A stretch of DNA of 64,000 bases from assembly GCA_018296165.2 (NCBI GenBank), contig JACKQL020000005.1:558001-622000 (forward strand). The letters run 5' to 3'. The notes under the pieces are model-generated. The model worked only from the letters and a program-made list of their open reading frames with translations, did no database searches and was not told the DNA's origin. Both the position numbers and the translations under genes were made by a program. Of this stretch, positions 23,476-35,438 are shown in pieces (within the stretch, counting starts at the first letter, position 1; every line of letters starts with the position of its first letter). Source of the DNA: Termitomyces sp. T153 (lineage: Eukaryota > Basidiomycota > Agaricomycetes > Agaricales > Lyophyllaceae).

Positions 23476-24558
23476 TGTCAGGTTCCGCTGACCACAGGGG
23501 CTCAGCTACACTGGGCGAGTCCTTACTAGGTGGATGTGATTCCCTGCACTGACAACCGGGCACCTGGAGGTGTTCCAAACATTGGGGACTTGTGAGGATA
23601 GTTAGTGGAGATTGGTCTGAGCAAGTCTGGGGAGGTCTGGAGGAGTAGAGGATGAGTTGCAGGGATGGGGGACAGGCTTGGCGGGGTTCAGCATAAGTCT
23701 GTGTGTGAGTATTGCAGGTGTGGAAGAGGTGGAGGCTATGTGAATGACAGGAGCGGAGCCAGAGTTCTGATGGGGGATCAACAGGGATTGATGGGGTTTG
23801 GAGCTGAGTGTGTAGTGGGGTCCAGAGTTGGTAAAAGAGTGTCGGAGGTTTGTAATTGTAACTGCAGAGTTTGTGAGGATGTTATGGTCAAGAGGACTTG
23901 ACACGATAGACAGAATCGAATGAGATGAGATGGAGTCAAACAAAATGAGATGGAGTTGAACAAAATGAGATGGAGTCAAATGAAATGAGACAGAGATGAG
24001 ACGAGAACAAGAATAGATTCAGGCAGAGACATGGAACAATAACAAAACGATAACAGAATAGAGACAAGATAAGACCAGGAGACTGAGAATAAGGAAAACA
24101 AGACATGTAACATGAAACATGAGAAGAAACAATCAGAAACACATCAGGAAAGGCCAGTAGGTAGATAAGTAGGTAATCTCAAGACTAGAGTATGAAGAGC
24201 TACTCTACATCTTATATACTGACTACTGAAGAGCTCCAGGAACATTGGCTGTGGTGGCAGGGCTTGGCAGAGCTCAATGGAGTTGGCAGGTGTCAGTTAT
24301 GACCAGAGGGCAGGCTGCATCAATATGTTGATGGGATCAATTGTTGATGTGGTCCATTCTGAGGTTGTCATGATGTTCCAGAGTAAGTCGGAGGAGCCAG
24401 GGTGTCAAGTTGATGACATGTAACAGGGTCAGGCATGGCAGGGGAGTGGTTCCAGGAGCTCAGGAGATCCAGGAGGAAGTGCCGGCAGCTGTGGGGAAGA
24501 CGTCGGAGTTGGCCAGGGGGCCATCGGAGTTAGCCGAGAATGTGTCAGAGTTAGCTGG
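23476..24558 (-). repeat. Element C 5' LTR (LTR3), left piece
   Basis: Homologous to LTR1 from TGTCAGG onward, broken at 24554-24558 by element B. CTTATATA at 24211-24218 is the minus-strand TATA box. The rest of the LTR resumes at 35324. Confidence 0.88.
24211..24218 (-). promoter_or_regulatory. TATA box of element C 5' LTR
   Basis: TATATAAG on the minus strand, in the same place in LTR1 and (inverted) in solo LTR2. Its direction, together with the polypurine tract at 8735, fixes the transcription of element C as right to left. Confidence 0.6.
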
Positions 24559-25535
24559 TAATGTGCTCCTATGCTGCCTAGTGCCATGCAGGAAACCTAA
24601 AAAGAGGCCCTAACACTAGTCACTAGATAGGGTAGCTGGCAGTAGGAAGTTAATAGTTGAGGGTGAGTCAGTAACCATCCCAGAGAACTAGAGCAAAAGT
24701 TGCATTGTGGAGTGAAGTTGAGAGAAGTTGCTATTGCTAGAGGAAGTCGGTAAACTGATTGCTAGCCATAGTCACTAGCATTGCTAAGTGAGATTAATTA
24801 AAAATAGGCACCCACAGTTGGCACCACACTAAGTCAAGGTTGAAGTCAAGAAGGCTTATTGCTAAGCCTGAGTCAAAGGAGATAAAAGAGTGAAAGAAGC
24901 CTAGTGAAATCTCTTGCTGGTAGGCTCAAAGATAGCAGTTCTCCAATAGTTTGTTCTTTAGTGTCTATGTACAGTCAGTATTTATACATTTCAAAGTATA
25001 GTATGGGAAAGTAAACAAATAGGCACCACTAGTGATGGTGTCTGTCACTGTATTTAGGGTGCATACAAGGTGTCTGTCTGTCACTAAGTGAAAAATCATA
25101 GGCAAAGTCTTGGCAGCACCTAATTGCAAATGAAACCAAAAAGTAATGAGTCCAATGTCAATACCTGAAAGGTAGACGCTGTTCAAGTATGTTGGTAAGC
25201 TTGGCAAAAGAAATGATAGTAAAAAGGTACACATCTGATAATTTGTCTATATATAGTAAGAGAATGCCGTTTCATCACTAGAGTTGCTAGGGTCGCTAAT
25301 AATCGTTGCTAGGGAGGGTCTAGGCCTTGATGATTTAGGCCCAAGTTCCAGACTCCACATGATGTTTCTCATGCTCAGTAAGTCTTGCAGTTGCTAAAGT
25401 CTTGTGCTTTGGTCCAATCCTCAGGCTAAGTCTTGTGTGCTGAGTGTTGTGAGTTGTGTCAGATTCAAGGTAGCCAGCTGCCGCTAAGTCCAAAATGCCA
25501 AAAAAATGGTGCTCAGCAATAACTGGGGCTCATCA
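24559..25535 (-). repeat. Element B 3' LTR
   Basis: 977 bases; begins TAATGTGCTCC (TGATG in the other copy) and ends GGCTCATCA on plus. It abuts the minus-strand polypurine tract at 25536-25546. TATTTATA at 24979-24986 is the TATA box on minus. Confidence 0.9.
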
Positions 25536-25617
25536 TCCTCCCCTATACTGAAATATTGACTGTCCTCAGTCAACCCCAAAAATCATGTGCTTGATTGCTT
25601 GGTCCATGCACTAGAGG

Positions 25618-25710
25618 GATTCAAATAAAAATGGCTGGCAGTATTGCTTGAACTTCATCATCCCCACTTTCTTCTCATCTACTCTCCACTACAATCTCAA
25701 TCTTATTGCT
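25618..25710 (+). promoter_or_regulatory. Promoter and leader of the element B antisense gene
   Basis: TTCAAATAAAAATGGCTGGC at 25619-25638 lies about 85 bases before the ATG at 25711 and is followed by a C/T-rich tract, the usual leader in basidiomycete genes. The same box and leader precede the antisense gene of element A on the other strand. Conservation outside the LTR argues for a dedicated promoter. Confidence 0.5.
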
Positions 25711-27735
25711 ATGTCCGATCTTGCCTCTCAATTCAAAAAGACTATGATGGCCTATGCCTTTCTGGAACGTGTCGACCAATTGCTCACTGTGGCTCATGCT
25801 TCCTTGGCAAAGGATCCTTGCTTGGTGGTCACTGCTTTCTTTCAGATGTGGCTGCAGTGGTTCAAGACCATGGGGAGTGGGGTTGAGTGGCCGGAGTTGG
25901 CAACTGTCAAGAGGGAGTGTCGCCAACTATATGAGCAGTACAAGGGGGAGGAATGGGTTCACCCATTTGATGTCCACTTCATAAGTCTCTTCTTTTCTTC
26001 TCTTAGCAACATTCCTAAAATGATTGCTAGGCGCTAGTCAATCCCTCCTTAGAGTTCCTAATGGATGACCTTACAGCAGGAATGATGGTAAGTGCCCTGG
26101 CAGTCGCTAGTGCTAGCGACACCGCTAAGGTATGCCAGCTTTTTGAAGACTTGTTGCCAAATGACCAGTTCTTCTTCCAGCACCCGGTAGGTGTGTTAGT
26201 GGTGGCAAGGGGGGAGGGATGGAGCGAGGGTCATGGAGGTGAGGAGGCGGTGAATTGTAGGGACATTCAAGAGGTGGGCCCCTCGACTCCCAAGGCAGTG
26301 ACTGGCGGCATTGCTAGGGGGTTGGCAACATTGCCAAGATTGGCAACAACCCCAAGGAGCAAAGGGAAGGGGAAGGGAAAGGTATGAGACAAGGAGGGCA
26401 AGGATATTGAGGTGAGTCCTTTCTTCTCTTTTGCTAACTCTTGGCAACATTTGCTAACTTCTCTGGCAGGAACAAATTGAGGAATCATTTACCAACAAAC
26501 ACTTGGTGACTCTTCTCCATTGGCAAAAGGCCTCAACAGTGGTGGATATGGGACTGGAAGCCAGTGTGAAGTTGGAGAAGGCAAAAGGAAAGGTAACAGT
26601 GTTGCTAGAGAAGCAACAAGAGTATAAGTGCATGCAAGAAGTGGTAAGCACTTAGCGATTGTTTCTTTCTTTGTCACTAACAACTTCCTCTAGTGTGACA
26701 ACTGCTGGGCCAATAATGACCCAGAGGGCTGCTGGTACCCCACAGGGGTCCAGCCCTGTTATTGTTGCAACAGCACAAGGAAAAGCTGCTTGCACAGTGG
26801 ACGGTCGTCAAGGAGTACTGGCGGCAAGTTTACTAAGAAGATAGTGACAAAGGTGGCATTGGTAAGGAATGCAAGGGCTTTTGTGGAGTGACAGTGGGAG
26901 TTATCAAGAAGAGGGGAGCCCATCAGGATCAAGCCTTCTAGCTTGAGCTTGCTGACATTGCAGGAGGAGGTGATGAGTGGGAGTAGCAGGGGTGCTAAGG
27001 CTAAGAGTAAGGAGTGGGTAGAGAGCAATGAGGATGGTGGCAACAATGGCAGCGACAATAACAATGACAACAAAGTGCCTCTGGCACAAAAACAAGCAGC
27101 AAGTCCTGTGTCAGTTGCTAGCACTAAGCAACCCTAAATGGTTGCTAGCGAGGAGGGAGAGGGGGATGTGGAGATGAGGGAGATGACTCCCTTAGTGACA
27201 GTCGCTGAGGTGGAGCGGGAGGCGAGTGACATGGAGGTCAAGGGCAAGGAAGAGTTCGAGGCCACTCCAGCCACTATCAAGGAGGACGAGGAGGAGGAAA
27301 GGGCTGAGGAGGTCAAAGTCTGATGATGGGTAAGTTCTTTCCTTTTGCTATCTTCTTAATCACTAACCGCTTTGCTAGGGGACCTGGAGTGACACACCAT
27401 TGTGCCAGGTTGGTGACGATGAGCTGGAGTGGTTGGGCAAGGATCTGGGTTGGCCGACGCCACTAACATCAGCAGCATTGCTAGTGGATTTTGACGAGAG
27501 GGCAGCAGGAGTGGAACAGCAGTTCCAGAAGGAGCTGGAGGCTGCCAGGGAGTTGTTAGCGGCATGGGCCTGTTACACTGTTGCCAAGCAAACATTGGCA
27601 ACTCTGGTGGGATATTGGCATGACTGTCAGGCCTTCCTGGCCTGGCAGGAGGAGAACAACATTGGGGAAAGAGACTAGGAGGAGGTGGAAGATCCAGTGG
27701 AGGTGCCTGACAATGACGCTGACCTCGACGCTTAG
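25711..27735 (+). pseudogene. Element B antisense gene: Zn2Cys6-like cluster protein
   Basis: It lies on the strand opposite gag-pol, between it and the 3' LTR. The first exon codes MSDLASQFKKTMMAYAFLER to EEWVHPFDVHF (about 90 residues). Later exons carry MDDLTAGMMVSALAVASASD, then a Lys-rich GKGKGK region and QIEESFTNKHLVTLLHWQKA, with several GT...AG introns (for example one ending at 26693). At 26694 begins CDNCWANNDPEGC, WYPTGVQP and then CYCCNSTRKSC: C-X2-C-X8-C-X8-C-X2-C-X6-C, close to fungal Zn(II)2Cys6. Downstream are an acidic region (27138-27322) and a helical end (FDERAAGVEQQFQKELEAAR, to about 27660), then TAG at 27735. A TGA at about 26892 looks like a decayed Trp or Arg codon. 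Predicted DNA-binding protein; its role in the element is unknown. Confidence 0.65.
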
Positions 27736-28126
27736 CAACAGTCGCCTCCATAGACTAGCCCTCTTAAGGGGCTCCAAAAATGTAAAATATTTTGGCCATA
27801 GTTCAGAAACTTTGTGAGAAAAACAGAGAAAAGCAAGATCAATAGGGTATTACACACTAGCAACTGTCACCTAATGCTAGCAATGCATGAAGGCAAATGC
27901 TCAGTAGATCATCATGGCAAAATACCTCTAGAGGCATGCCAAGCGCTGGCAACAGAAGGGCCAAGCACAGCATTGAAACAAGAAAAAAAATTGTACAGTA
28001 ATGTGTCTGTGAAAGGCTTCTTAACTGAGGTAACAACCATGAAAGAGTAGTGAAAATGAAAGGACTTAATGTTTTTGTAAGGTATTCATGATAGTAGGGA
28101 TTGGCACAATAAGAAACAAAGCAGAG

Positions 28127-31100
28127 TCAAGATAAGTTGCTAAGGCTTAGTGAAAGGTAGTTTTCTTCTCCACTGGTGACATTGCCAGTATTGTTGTCAT
28201 TGACAAGTTCAGTTTGCTCCAGTTCTCTGAGTCGAGAGGTGTCAATGTCAAAAGCATCACTAGGCACTATTATGTGTTCTCTAGCGAAATAGGGGACTAA
28301 GTGAAAAGTGGCAATGGGGCAATGTAGTACTGAGCCATCTAGTTCACAAATAATGTAAGTGCCTCCATGGTTGTGAGAGATTACCACTAGAGGGCCTAGG
28401 TAATGAGGCTTCATCTTCTTGTTATGCATTACCTCAATTCTAGTATTCCTCATCAGTACAAGAAGAGAGGGTGGGTACTGGTTGTCATGAAGTAAGGGGA
28501 GCAACCCATTTGCTTGCGAATGGTAACCCGTTCTGACCAAAATACAGAGTAAGTAGCAGTACTCCACCTGGACTGATCACTGTCAACTGCTTTGAAGAGG
28601 GCTTGGCAAACATTGAAATGGGGCTGCTCAACTATTCCATTAGCATGCTTATTGTAACCAGAGATCTGGATGTGGTGCAAGTTATACTTCTTTGCCAAGT
28701 AGGTAACTGCCTTTAGGATGGGAGGTCCATTGTCAGTAACAATTTCACTAAGCACTCCCCAACAACAGATGATGTCCTCATATAGCCACCTAGCAATAGC
28801 TTTGGTGTTCTCTCGGGCAAGCATGCAAAACTCAGGTTAATGAGTTAGCAAACAACGTCCTTGAATGATATATTTGAACTTATTGGAGGGTGGCATGAAC
28901 ATGGTGTTGATGTATATCTTGCTGAACAAGGGCGCTGGCATAGCGACAGTTGGTGGAATGAGAACTTTGGTCATCTGGTGTATTTGGCAGAGGTGGCAAG
29001 TCCAGAGGTACCATACAATATTGGCACTAACTTGAGGCCACCAAAATTGTTCTAGAAGGACTGAGCAAGTAGTGAAAAGACCTCTATGTCCCAAGTTATC
29101 ATGCATGGCTTTCAAGACTCGTAAGTGGCTAGCAATAGGCATGAACAGCTTATGAGTGCCATCTCAACTTCTTCGCCAAAGTTTGCCTCTGGTAGCGAAG
29201 AACATAGAGGCATAGTGAACAAAAGTGGCATAGTCCTTATCACTAAGGCCTTCAGGTCTAGCAAGATCATGTAGCCATTTCTCCACTAGAAGTACACAAG
29301 CGTCGCTGGTGACAGCTTTGGCACTGTGAGGTACGTCGCTATAAGTATTGGTGCCATCCTCTCAGAAAGGCAGAATATTGTTGCTGGTTGCTAATCATGC
29401 GAGAGTGTTGGTGTCACTGATGAATGTTGCCAAAGGATGCAAATAAGGGTACTCAACTAAAGGAGGTAGGCGATGGGAAGCTGTGGAAACTTGGCAAAGT
29501 AGTGGCAGTGGTAACTGAACTTGGTGAATGAACCCATGTAAGCAATCTATCCAATTCTCATAAATGGAGTTGTTGCTATTGTCAGCTAGAGGGTTGCCAG
29601 GCTGTGGCGGGCATTGCAAAAGACCATCGGGGTCATGGAAAGTTCCTTTGACATGGACCAGCTTGAAGTGAAACATCAAAATCACCATAATCCAGCAATT
29701 CATGCTAGCAGAAGGCTGGATGTCAGGGTTCTGAAGCATACCCTTAATGTAGTGAGTGTCGACTTTGATGATAAGGTTCCTAACACCAATGAGGTACATC
29801 TGTAAAGCTTGTAGCACTCAATAAAGGCCATAGAGTTCCAACTTGGGCTGACTGAATCTGGCTTCTCTGTCATTTAGCATAATCGATCCAAAGCAGTTGT
29901 AGTGGCATTCCTTGCGATTGTTGCTAGTGCACTGGAAAAGGTAATATCTGACTGCTATGTATGAGGTGTCCACCACTAGGATGACAGGGTCAGGTGATTC
30001 ATAGTCGATAGGAACTAGGGGCTTAGCATCTTGTAAGGCTTTCATGAGGTCACATTGAGCGTTTATCTGGTCAGGGCCAAACTCAAAAGGGATGCCAACA
30101 CAAGTAAGTTTCATTAGGCTGTTGGCTTGATGGGCAAAGTTCTTGACAAAAATCCTAAGTACCCCAACTGTGCCCAAAAAGGCTTGGACTTCTGATAGTG
30201 ACTTGCAAGGGCCCCACTGCTCAATTAGGGCTAAGCGACTTTTGTCAGGGATTTGACTGCTAGGAGTGCAAACATGACCTAGAATCTTGAAAGTCGGGGT
30301 GCAAAGAACCAGTTTGTGACCAGAAAAAGTGCCACCACAATATTTCATTTGCTGGAAAACCCTGTTGAGAAGCTCAAAGAACTCCCATAGCACCAGGCAA
30401 ATATTTGGATTAGCAGGATGCTTCATGGGTTTACCATTAATGATCTTCCAGTCCTTGTGTCCTTTAATGCCAATGTCATTGATAAAGCTGAGCATGTTAT
30501 GGGGGATTTCTGGCTGCAAAATGAAAGTAATATCGTCATGAAAAATAGGCACAGAGTTGGTCCATCCCATCAGCAAGGTTACTAAGCAAAGAGCACCAAA
30601 TGGAGTCTGGAATGTTGTTAAGTCACGTGAAGTGGGGTCGATAAGTTGCTCATTGTAGCCAACATAGAGGTCAAGAGTGGCACCACAGATGCATCCAGTG
30701 AAAGATTCTGCAACGTGGTCTGGAAAGGGTGGTACTCCAGAATGGCAAATGGTGACATGGTTTAGTGGCTCAAGACTGTATACAATTCTGAGCTTACCAT
30801 TCTTCTTGAGAACACAAAACCATCACAAGTGGTAAGCGGAGTTCGAAGGCTTGTAAACACCAGCGCTAATCTTGTCACAAATAATCTCACATACTTCCTT
30901 TTCTAGTCCTGGAGGTATGGGGCAATTATGCTGGACCCACGGTATGTGCAGAATTGTTGGTATGCATACTGGCGGGAAAAAGTCAGGGCTCAAACTTCCT
31001 TGTTTGGAATCTTCCCAAGCAAAAGCTTTTTCCTGCTTGGTGACTATGTCAACTAGTATGTTAATTTTGCCAGTAGTGAGGAATCCTGTGTCATGGTCCT

Positions 31101-33120
31101 TAACAAGTTTTGCTTGTCATTCACTAGTGAATCACTTTGTCGGGACAAAGGGTGGTGGATTTGGATTGAGCTGAGGGATTGTTGCTAGCAGATTGCCAAT
31201 AATCTGGTGCTCAATTCGGAAATCCTCACTAATGTGGCTGGCAACTGGTTTGGTTTTCATGGCAATGGGTTTGTACTTCTTCTTTATTTGAACTCCTCTT
31301 CACTTAAGGGGTTCGTTAGCAACAAACTGAGCAGGGAATGGAATGTTAACGTAGGTGGGGGTAGTGTCTGTAATGTGTGTATCAAGTGGTAAAGTCTGTC
31401 CAAGAATCAAGGGATTAGATGTATCAGCAGAAACCAAACAAGAATGAGGTGGAAGGGACAAATCAGATATGTCACTAGCCATAGCATAAAGGTATGCTAG
31501 CACAGGATTAGTCTGTGTGTCAGACTTAGTAAGTAAAATGTCATTGTCCAAATCACAAGAAGCTACACCAGTCGCTAGACCAGTTGAATGGTCATAGCTG
31601 ATAATGATTGCTATGTCATTATCTTCTTCATCCATGCCTTCAGTGATGAAAGCAATGGGGTGCTTCTGTTTTGAAGTGAACATTCTGGTGGTGGTTCCTT
31701 TTGGATTTGCCATGAGGAAAGGTAGGGATAGTGTGCTGTTGGCCAGTATTGGGGTCTGTGATTGTTATAGTAGTTTCAATGTTGCTAAGTGTGTTGACCA
31801 TACTTTGAGTTAATACATCAAAGGGGTGTCCAAGTAGAATGTCATAGGCAGGAGACCATAAAACATGGATTTGGAGATAAACCGTAATGTCACCAATAGT
31901 ACATGGTACATTTTGAGCAAGTCCTAGTGATCAGTCCATGGTGCCGTTAGTGCTCTGCATGTTTAAAACTATGTTGGGATTGTAGGATAGTCCAAGGTTG
32001 CTGGCAATTTCCGCTGACATTGAAATAATCTGAGAGCCACTATCATGAATGCATTCCACTTCCTCTTTGTTGTTGATCAGCATCATGATGGTATGAAGTG
32101 ACTGAGAATCCTTAGCAACAGTGAGCACCACAGGCTCTTCTCCATGGGGTAGCAACTCGATATAGGCTTTGACAGGGTCAATGGATGTGAAAGGTGCCTT
32201 ATCTGAGGTAAGTCCATTAATGGTATCAATGTTTGATCCTAGCAAAAACTGGGGTTCTTCAATAGCAAAAGTCGGCAATATATCTTGGAAATATTGCTGG
32301 GGTCTTGTACCATATGAGCGCTAGCACCTACTAGTCATTTGGGCATAACTGCTGTTCTAAACTGATTCCGGATGTCCTGTGATACTGAGCAAAGTTCGCC
32401 AACCAATACTGTAACCTTGGTGCTTAAGACCCATTCAAAAACTGCCTTGGACTGCTCAATGTCGTAAATGGGTGGCATAGTTTGATATGTGCCATTGTTA
32501 GTTCTGTCAGGAGCAGCAAAATTCCTGTTAGTTGGGGGTACATAGTGACCAGGGATGCCAGAAAATGGGTGAATGGGAGGCTGAGCAATGGGTTCCTTAG
32601 CAATGGGTGGTTGTTCATTAGCAACGGTATGTTCAGATGCTTTGCCTTTGTCTGCAGGCTTAGTGGCAGGAGCTGGAGTCAAATCAGAAGAGGATGGAGT
32701 CACCGAGGTGTTGCTAGTCAGGGGTGTTGCCTTTGGGGTATCATTTGCTGGTTGATAAGCTGCGTGGGGGACTTGTATGCTGTCAAACTTTTTGCCAGGT
32801 TGCCTGAGTGCAAAGAGTTCACATTCCAAAGCCTCAATCCATTCTTCCTTGCTTAGCGCTCAGCCCATAGTAATGTCCTGTTGCATTACTTTGTGGATTA
32901 GCAACTGCTGCATAGCCACTTGCTCGGAATCTGGGTTAGCATTGGAAGAGAGTCTGCCAGTAACGATTTGTCCTGGGTTAAGCCTGTGCCATTCCTCGAT
33001 GCATTCCATGTATAGTCGCTTGCTGAAATAATTAGGGATCATAGCACCTGATGGTAAAATGATCTTTCCTTCAGCATTCTGACAAACCTTACCCTGTTGA
33101 ATCATTTGCTCCAGTTTCAT
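28127..33120 (-). pseudogene. Element B pol: protease, RT, RNase H, integrase, GPY/F
   Basis: Order on minus: protease (DSGSQIISM, about 32030), reverse transcriptase (LMGWTNSVPIFHDDITF, about 30540; FINDI at 30475-30489 where the first catalytic Asp is Asn), RNase H (VVDTSY, KLELYG, KVDTHYIKG), integrase zinc domain (HDNLGHRG...CHLCQ) and core. In the core the first Asp is Asn (IYINTMF), while VTDNGPP and the Glu in NGIVEQPHF remain. The C-terminus has MKPHYLGPLVVISHNHGGTY, the GPY/F module of chromovirus-like integrases, without a recognisable chromodomain. In-frame TGA codons and a 1-base deletion near 32290 break it. Confidence 0.9.
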
Positions 33121-34323
33121 ACACGTGCCTCAGACCATGGTGTGACCAATTTCACCGCAAAAGTGGCAAGTGCTGTTAGCAAACTGTTGACAAGGTTGGG
33201 TGTTACCATTGGTCAAAAGAGCTTCCAAACATTCCAAGGCACTGACTATCACTGTGGTGATTGTTAATTCCAAAGTTTCTCGCTTAGGCATAGGCGAAGG
33301 GGCAGCTGGTGCATTAGTGATTGGCAATGACAAAGGAATACCACTGATGCCATTGGTCTTGGTCATAGAGGTGTCTGTTCCCTTTAAAACCCATTTGGTG
33401 CCCTTGAAAACTTGGTCAATATTGTAAGGGTCCTCAGGATGGTGGTTGGGAAGAGTGATTTTGAGGTGACAAATGATTTTGGACCATAGCAACATAGGGA
33501 TACCTTGTTGGAACAAGCAACGTTCCTCATTATGATAGAATTCACTGTTAGTGAGTAACCATCTAGCAATACATTGGAAATCCCTGTAGTAATCAGAGAA
33601 CCTTCCCAAAGTTGCTAAGCCACTGTTGAAAGTCTGGTTGACCAGTCGTTCCAAGTCACCAAGGTTATAACAAGCACTAGCATCAGTGCCAGGGTACAGC
33701 CTAAGCACTGCCAATTTCCATTCCTGGTAAGTATATGGTCAGGGAGCATTGTTGCCAATATTGTCACCAAATTCAGGTAAGCCAAGCCAGGTTTCTACTG
33801 TGTTGTAAGAGACATATTGCAATGCATATTCCTTCTTCTGGTTGTCATCAGCAATGCTGCAGTCAGCAAAGAGGTATTCTAGTTCCTTGAAGTATTGGGG
33901 GAGTTCCCTAGGGTGACTCTCATCCCATTTAGGTGCAGTTGTGTCGTTGCATGGTAGCATTCTAGCACGCCAAGCAGCAGGGTCATTGTTCATATTAGCA
34001 ATTGTCAGGTTTAGCAAAGGAAGGGGGTTAGTTGGTGATGAAGGGATAGATTGTGCTTCTGGGAAAAAGATAGAGTCAGTTGGGGTCAAAGGTGAAAGTG
34101 GTGTGTCAAGGAAACTTTTGATAAAGGTGCTTGGAAAATCGGCAAGGATTTTGCTAATGTCACGAAGGTTTTTAGCGGTTTTGAGTTTGTTGGCAAGAGG
34201 TCGAGGACGGGCTGCTGGCGAAGAGTGCTGAGGGGTCAAAAATGAAGGTGGAGGTGATTCAACAAGGTTTTCCAAGTGACATTTTGCTTGAGCTCTGGTT
34301 TCTGGCGGAATGGTTAACTTCAA
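33121..34323 (-). pseudogene. Element B gag
   Basis: Starts MKLTIPPETRAQAKCHLENL at 34323, about 25 bases inside the 5' LTR boundary. It contains PKWDESHPRELPQYFKELEY and the zinc knuckle CHFCGEIGHTMV-stop-GTC at about 33125-33170. It is in frame with the start of pol, so gag and pol were probably one reading frame. TGA at 33739-33741 interrupts at the same place as in element A. Confidence 0.85.
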
Positions 34324-34347
34324 AGTCCCTTGCAGTAGGCTCCAAAA

Positions 34348-35323
34348 TGATGTGCTCCTATGCCACCTAGTGCCATGCAGGAAACCTAAAAAGAGGTCCT
34401 AACACTAGTCACTAGATAGGGTAGCTGGCAGTAGGAAGTTAATAGTTGAGGGTGAGTCAGTAACCATCCCAGAGAACTAGAGCACAAGTTGCATTGTGGA
34501 GTGAAGTTGAGAGAAGTCGCTATTGCTAGAGGAAGTCAGTAAACTGATCGCTAGCCATAGTCACTAGTGTCACTAAGTCGGATTAATTAAAAATAGGCAC
34601 TCACAGTTGGCACCACACTAAGTCAAGGTTGAAGTCAAGAAGGCTTATCACTAAGCCTGAGTCAAAGGAGATAAAAGAGCAAAAGAAGCCTAGTGAAATC
34701 TCTTGCTGGTAAGCTCAAAGATAGCAGTTCTCCAATTGTTCGTTCTTTAGTGTTTATGTACAGTCAGTATTTATACATTTCAAAGTATAGTATGGGAAAG
34801 TAAACAAATAGGCACCACTAGCAACGGTGTCTGTCACTGTGTTTAGGGTGCATATGAGGCGTCTGTCTGTAACTAAGTGAAAAATCATAGGCGAAGTCTT
34901 GGCAGCACCTAATTGCAAATGAAACCAAAAAGTAATGAGTCTGATGTCAATACCTGAAGCGTAGATGCTGTTCAAGTATGTTGGTAAGCTCAGCAAAAGA
35001 AATGATAGTAAAAAGGTATGCATCTGATAATTTGTCCATATATAGTAAGAGAATGCCATTTTGTTGCTAGAGTCACTAGGGTTGCTAATAATCGTTGCTA
35101 GGGAGGGTCTAGCCTTGATGATTTAGGCCCAAGTTCCAGACTCCACGTGATGTTTCTCATGATCGGTAAGTCTCATGGTTGCTAAAGTCTCATGCTTTGG
35201 TCCAATCCTCAGGCTAAGTCTCGTGTGCTGAGTGTTGTGAGTTGTGTCGGATTCAAGGTAGTCAGCTGCTGCTAAGTCCAAAATGCCAAAAAAATGGTGC
35301 TCAGCGATAACTGGGGCTCATCA
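34348..35323 (-). repeat. Element B 5' LTR
   Basis: 976 bases, TGATGTGCTCC...GGCTCATCA on plus. TATTTATA at 34768-34775 is the TATA box on minus. Most differences from the other B LTR are at former CpG sites. Confidence 0.9.
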
Positions 35324-35433
35324 TCAGAGTAGGCACGGAGTGCTGGGGAAGTTTGACAGAACATCGGGGGAGGTTCTGGGGGGACGGGGTTTTGTTGGGT
35401 GATGTACGGGGGTCCAGGGAATGGGTTGTGACA
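35324..35433 (-). repeat. Element C 5' LTR (LTR3), right piece
   Basis: Continues LTR3 after element B: AGAGTAGGCACGGAGTGCTG here matches AGAGTAGGTGCAGAGCGCTG at 8630 of LTR1. It ends GTGACA and is followed by GTAGA, the same five bases that precede LTR1. Confidence 0.88.
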
Positions 35434-35438
35434 GTAGA

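Larger units (their letters stand above)
24559..35323 (-). mobile_element. Element B: full-length Ty3/gypsy retrotransposon with antisense gene
   Basis: 10765 bases, LTRs 24559-25535 and 34348-35323 (976-977 bases, about 95 shorter than in element A), TGATG/CATCA ends. The flanks CTGG (24555-24558) and TCAG (35324-35327) differ by changes expected from deamination of an original CCGG. Gag-pol runs on minus from 34323 to 28127, and an antisense gene on plus occupies 25711-27735, so the two converge. It is inserted in the 5' LTR of element C. Confidence 0.9.
7618..35433 (-). mobile_element. Element C: nested LTR element with three later insertions
   Basis: Two similar LTRs in the same orientation (7618-8734 and 23476-24558 plus 35324-35433) start TGTCAGG and end TGACA on the plus strand, with the 5-base duplication GTAGA on both outer sides. 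A run of G (seen as CCCCCCC on plus) abuts the inner edge of the left LTR like a polypurine tract. A TATATAAG box on the minus strand lies in both LTRs, so transcription runs right to left and the left LTR is the 3' LTR. Without element A, solo LTR2 and element B the element is about 7.7 kb. The internal part (8735-10791, 18908-20306, 21533-23475; about 5.4 kb) shows gypsy-like fragments but no reverse-transcriptase palm or integrase, so it is probably non-autonomous or deleted. Confidence 0.8.
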
